Positions 5,668 through 7,719 of a stretch of DNA of 7,719 nucleotides are shown here, piece after piece (within the stretch, counting starts at the first letter, position 1; each line of letters starts with the position of its first letter). The translations under genes and the position numbers were made by a program. The DNA is from Flavobacteriales bacterium UBA1958. Its GTDB lineage: Bacteria; Bacteroidota; Bacteroidia; Flavobacteriales_D; Sanyastnellaceae. The stretch is from positions 1-7,719 of the forward strand of contig DDEI01000080.1 in NCBI GenBank assembly GCA_002336675.1. The letters are read 5' to 3'. The notes under the pieces are model-generated. The model was given only the letters and a program-made list of their open reading frames with translations, was not told the DNA's origin and ran no database searches.

Positions 5668-6819
5668 TCAAGTCAATTCTGCTAAAGCGCAAAGTTCTTT
5701 AAGCTTATCCACGGCTCTATCGATTTCTTTCTTTTTAGTAAATCTAGAGAATGAGAATCTTAAACTTGTTCTGCCTTCTTTGATTGCATTTATACCCTCT
5801 AGTACATGCGATCCTTTTGCAGCTCCTGATGAACATGCACTTCCGCCAGAACATGCGATTCCTTCTAAGTCAAGGAGAAAGAGCATCATGCCCGCATTCT
5901 CGCACGGAGGAAGGGTTAAGTTAAGAACGGTGTAAAGACTGTCTTTGCTGATAGAGTCACCATTGAATTCTGTTCCGTGAATTTCTGAAAAGCATCGATG
6001 AGCCATGTGTTGTTTTAGCTCACTTACATGGCTCTGGTGTTTCTCTAAATCCCTACTAGCTATTTCGAGCGCTTTAGATAATCCGACTATCCCATAAATA
6101 TTCTCAGTTCCTCCTCTTAGCTGTCGCTCCTGTCCGCCACCTATTATTAGCGGTTTTATTTTCAGATCTTTATTTACATAGAGAAATCCTATTCCTTTAG
6201 GTCCGTGCAGTTTATGAGCAGCGCAAGTGATAAAGTCTATTGGAAACTCTTGCATATCAAACTTGTAGTGCCCTATAGTTTGCACAGTATCAGAGTGAAA
6301 CAATGCATTATTCGCTTTGCAAAGCGTAATGACCTCTTCCAACGGAAGAAGATTAGCTATTTCATTATTTCCATGCATAAGACTCACCAGAGCTTTTCCC
6401 TCTCCATTAGAGAGAAGAGCGGAAAGATGTGCTAAATCCACATGGCCATTTTCTAATAAATTTACATGAATGACTTTCGCTAATCCAAGGGCCTCCATAG
6501 TATCAGCTGTTTTGATAACTGCACTATGCTCTATAGATGTAGTGATAATCCGGGTGCAGCCTAAATCCTTTACTGCGGAACAAATAGCTAAATTATCAGC
6601 TTCAGTTCCGCCTGAGGTAAAACATATTTCAGCTGGAGAGCAGTTTAGTAATTCAGCTATTCTTCTCCTGGCCTGTTCTATAGCAGTCTTCGTTTTTCTG
6701 CCAAATGAATGGCTTGAACTAGGGTTTCCAAAATGAGTTTCCATGTAAGGAGTCATAGCTTGGATAACTTCAGGGTCCATAGGAGTAGTAGCTGCGTTAT
6801 CTAAATAAATTGGCTTCAT
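5668..6819 (-). CDS. Cysteine desulfurase, group I (IscS/NifS-like)
   Basis: This PLP enzyme takes sulfur from L-cysteine as a protein persulfide for Fe-S clusters, tRNA thiolation and cofactors, releasing alanine. From the ATG it has 383 residues, normal for the family. YLDNAATTPMDP (5-16) is the N-terminal signature, and TSGGTEADNL (68-77) binds the PLP phosphate. H98 stacks on the ring, and D177 and Q180 (HSDTVQ) contact PLP. K203 in AAHKLHGPKG forms the Schiff base, and C329 in GGSACSSGA is the persulfide cysteine on the mobile loop. RFSFSRF closes the fold. The frame also opens three codons earlier at a GTG (6828), but ATG at 6819 gives the canonical MKPIYLDN start. It lies 30 bp after the GlmM stop, so they form one operon. 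No iscU or sufE is adjacent; whether it serves ISC, SUF or tRNA modification is open. Confidence 0.95.
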   Translation of the reverse strand: MKPIYLDNAATTPMDPEVIQAMTPYMETHFGNPSSSHSFGRKTKTAIEQARRRIAELLNCSPAEICFTSGGTEADNLAICSAVKDLGCTRIITTSIEHSAVIKTADTMEALGLAKVIHVNLLENGHVDLAHLSALLSNGEGKALVSLMHGNNEIANLLPLEEVITLCKANNALFHSDTVQTIGHYKFDMQEFPIDFITCAAHKLHGPKGIGFLYVNKDLKIKPLIIGGGQERQLRGGTENIYGIVGLSKALEIASRDLEKHQSHVSELKQHMAHRCFSEIHGTEFNGDSISKDSLYTVLNLTLPPCENAGMMLFLLDLEGIACSGGSACSSGAAKGSHVLEGINAIKEGRTSLRFSFSRFTKKKEIDRAVDKLKELCALAELT

Positions 6820-6849
6820 GCGCGTCACTTTTATTCTTGCCTAGAAAAA

Positions 6850-7719
6850 CTAGACCATTTCATCCATTAATTTCTTAGCTAGAGTTTCAGCTTCAGCAGG
6901 AGTTTTCCCCTCAGCATAAACTCTAACAATAGGTTCTGTATTTGATTTTCTCAAATGAACCCAACCTTCTTCGAAGTCTATTTTCACACCATCTATAGTG
7001 GTTAAACGTTCTGCGGTGTACTTTTTTTGAATCTCAAAAAGCGTCCTATCAACGTCTAATTTAGGTGATAAATTCACTTTAGATTTTATCATTGAGTATT
7101 GCGGATAAGAATCCCGAAGTTCGGTCATTTTTATCTTTTTCTCAGCATAAAGTGAAAGGAATAAAGCGACACCTACAAGTGAGTCTCTACCGTAATGAAG
7201 CTCAGGATAAATTACACCCCCATTCCCTTCGCCTCCTATGACAGCGTTGGTCTCCTTCATCGCATTTACTACGTTTACTTCTCCTACAGCAGAAGCGGTA
7301 TATACCTGACCATATTTATGAGTAACATCTGCCAGCGCCCGGGTGCTTGATAAGTTGCTCACCGTATTTCCAGGGTTTTTGCTTAAAACATAGTCGGCCA
7401 CAGAGACAAGTGTATATTCCTCGCCAAACATACTTCCGTCTTCACAGACCATAGCTAATCTGTCAACATCAGGATCAACTACCACTCCCATGTCACATCT
7501 CTTTTCTCGAACTACCTTTGAGATTTCTGTCAAATGTTCCTTTAAAGGTTCTGGATTATGCGGAAAGTCTCCGCTTGGAGTGCAGTAAATTTTTTCTATT
7601 TGTTGAATTCCTAACGCCTCTAGCATAGCAGGAATAGCTATCCCCCCTGTAGAATTTACGCCGTCTACAGCCACTTTTAAATTGGCCGCTTTAATGAGCT
7701 CTACATTTACCAAATCTAG
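6850..7719 (-). CDS. glmM: Phosphoglucosamine mutase-type phosphohexomutase (C-terminal 289 residues)
   Basis: GlmM converts glucosamine-6-phosphate to glucosamine-1-phosphate, feeding UDP-GlcNAc for peptidoglycan and lipopolysaccharide. The frame runs off the right edge (the first visible codons read LDLVNVELIK), so a TTG at 7713 is not the start. About 170 N-terminal residues, including the phosphoserine loop, are outside. Visible parts are KVAVDGVNSTGG (15-26 of the fragment), the Mg-binding loop DPDVDR (82-87), the sugar loop GEGNGG (163-168) with YGRDSLVG, and the phosphate-binding RKSNTEP (257-263) followed by RVYAEG in the last domain. The metal loop DPDVDR instead of DGDxDR and the GGEGNGG block suit the GlmM-like subgroup annotated in Bacteroidota. 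Phosphomannomutase or phosphoglucomutase activity cannot be excluded, because the substrate range of this superfamily is hard to read from a fragment. It is first of the two genes seen in the operon. Confidence 0.85.
   Translation of the reverse strand, partial: LDLVNVELIKAANLKVAVDGVNSTGGIAIPAMLEALGIQQIEKIYCTPSGDFPHNPEPLKEHLTEISKVVREKRCDMGVVVDPDVDRLAMVCEDGSMFGEEYTLVSVADYVLSKNPGNTVSNLSSTRALADVTHKYGQVYTASAVGEVNVVNAMKETNAVIGGEGNGGVIYPELHYGRDSLVGVALFLSLYAEKKIKMTELRDSYPQYSMIKSKVNLSPKLDVDRTLFEIQKKYTAERLTTIDGVKIDFEEGWVHLRKSNTEPIVRVYAEGKTPAEAETLAKKLMDEMV

Noticed and set aside
6205..6736. Two plus-strand ORFs of 76 and 88 codons
   Set aside because: They are antisense to the cysteine desulfurase, whose motifs are complete across this span.
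7711..7713. TTG as the start of the GlmM-like gene
   Set aside because: The frame remains open to the window edge and the family has about 170 more N-terminal residues, so this codon is an internal leucine.

Overview
The window looks like a piece of a Bacteroidota chromosome, probably a Flavobacteriia- or Cytophagia-type organism. It is AT-rich. Its gene starts lack convincing Shine-Dalgarno sequences and instead have the Bacteroidota -7 promoter box TAnnTTTG close upstream (perfect matches before four genes). It also carries a group II-type geranylgeranylglyceryl phosphate synthase and a GlmM-like mutase with a DPDVDR metal loop. I cannot name the genus.

Layout, left to right. (1) 1-578, minus: the N-terminal part of a protein resembling FemAB/GNAT-fold acyltransferases, cut by the left edge. 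(2) 649-1526, plus: a divergent two-gene operon of a DCC-family CxxC protein and a phosphinothricin-type N-acetyltransferase that overlap by one base. (3) 1527-1754: a non-coding stretch with an inverted repeat. (4) 1755-3362, minus: an alpha/beta hydrolase followed by the prenylglyceryl phosphate synthase. (5) 3363-3740: a divergent spacer with a degenerate 7-bp tandem array ending at the lpdA promoter. (6) 3741-5129, plus: lpdA. (7) 5130-5667: a spacer between convergent genes, with one doubtful small ORF, a clean hairpin-plus-U-tract terminator and an AT-rich tail. (8) 5668-7719, minus: a GlmM-type phosphohexomutase (5' end beyond the right edge) followed by a group I cysteine desulfurase.

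Most genes are core metabolism: lipoamide dehydrogenase for the 2-oxo-acid dehydrogenase and glycine cleavage complexes, cysteine desulfurase for Fe-S clusters and thiolation, and GlmM for UDP-GlcNAc supply to the cell wall. The less ordinary biology is the archaeal-type ether-lipid enzyme in a bacterium and the DCC/acetyltransferase pair.

I found no CRISPR array, integrase, transposase, toxin-antitoxin pair or recognisable defence system, and nothing I would call a new multi-gene system. The observations most worth a second look are non-coding: the 7-bp array at lpdA, two genes with an identical TAnnTTTG-N5-GTG arrangement suggesting leaderless mRNAs, and a terminator embedded in the end of a possible small gene.
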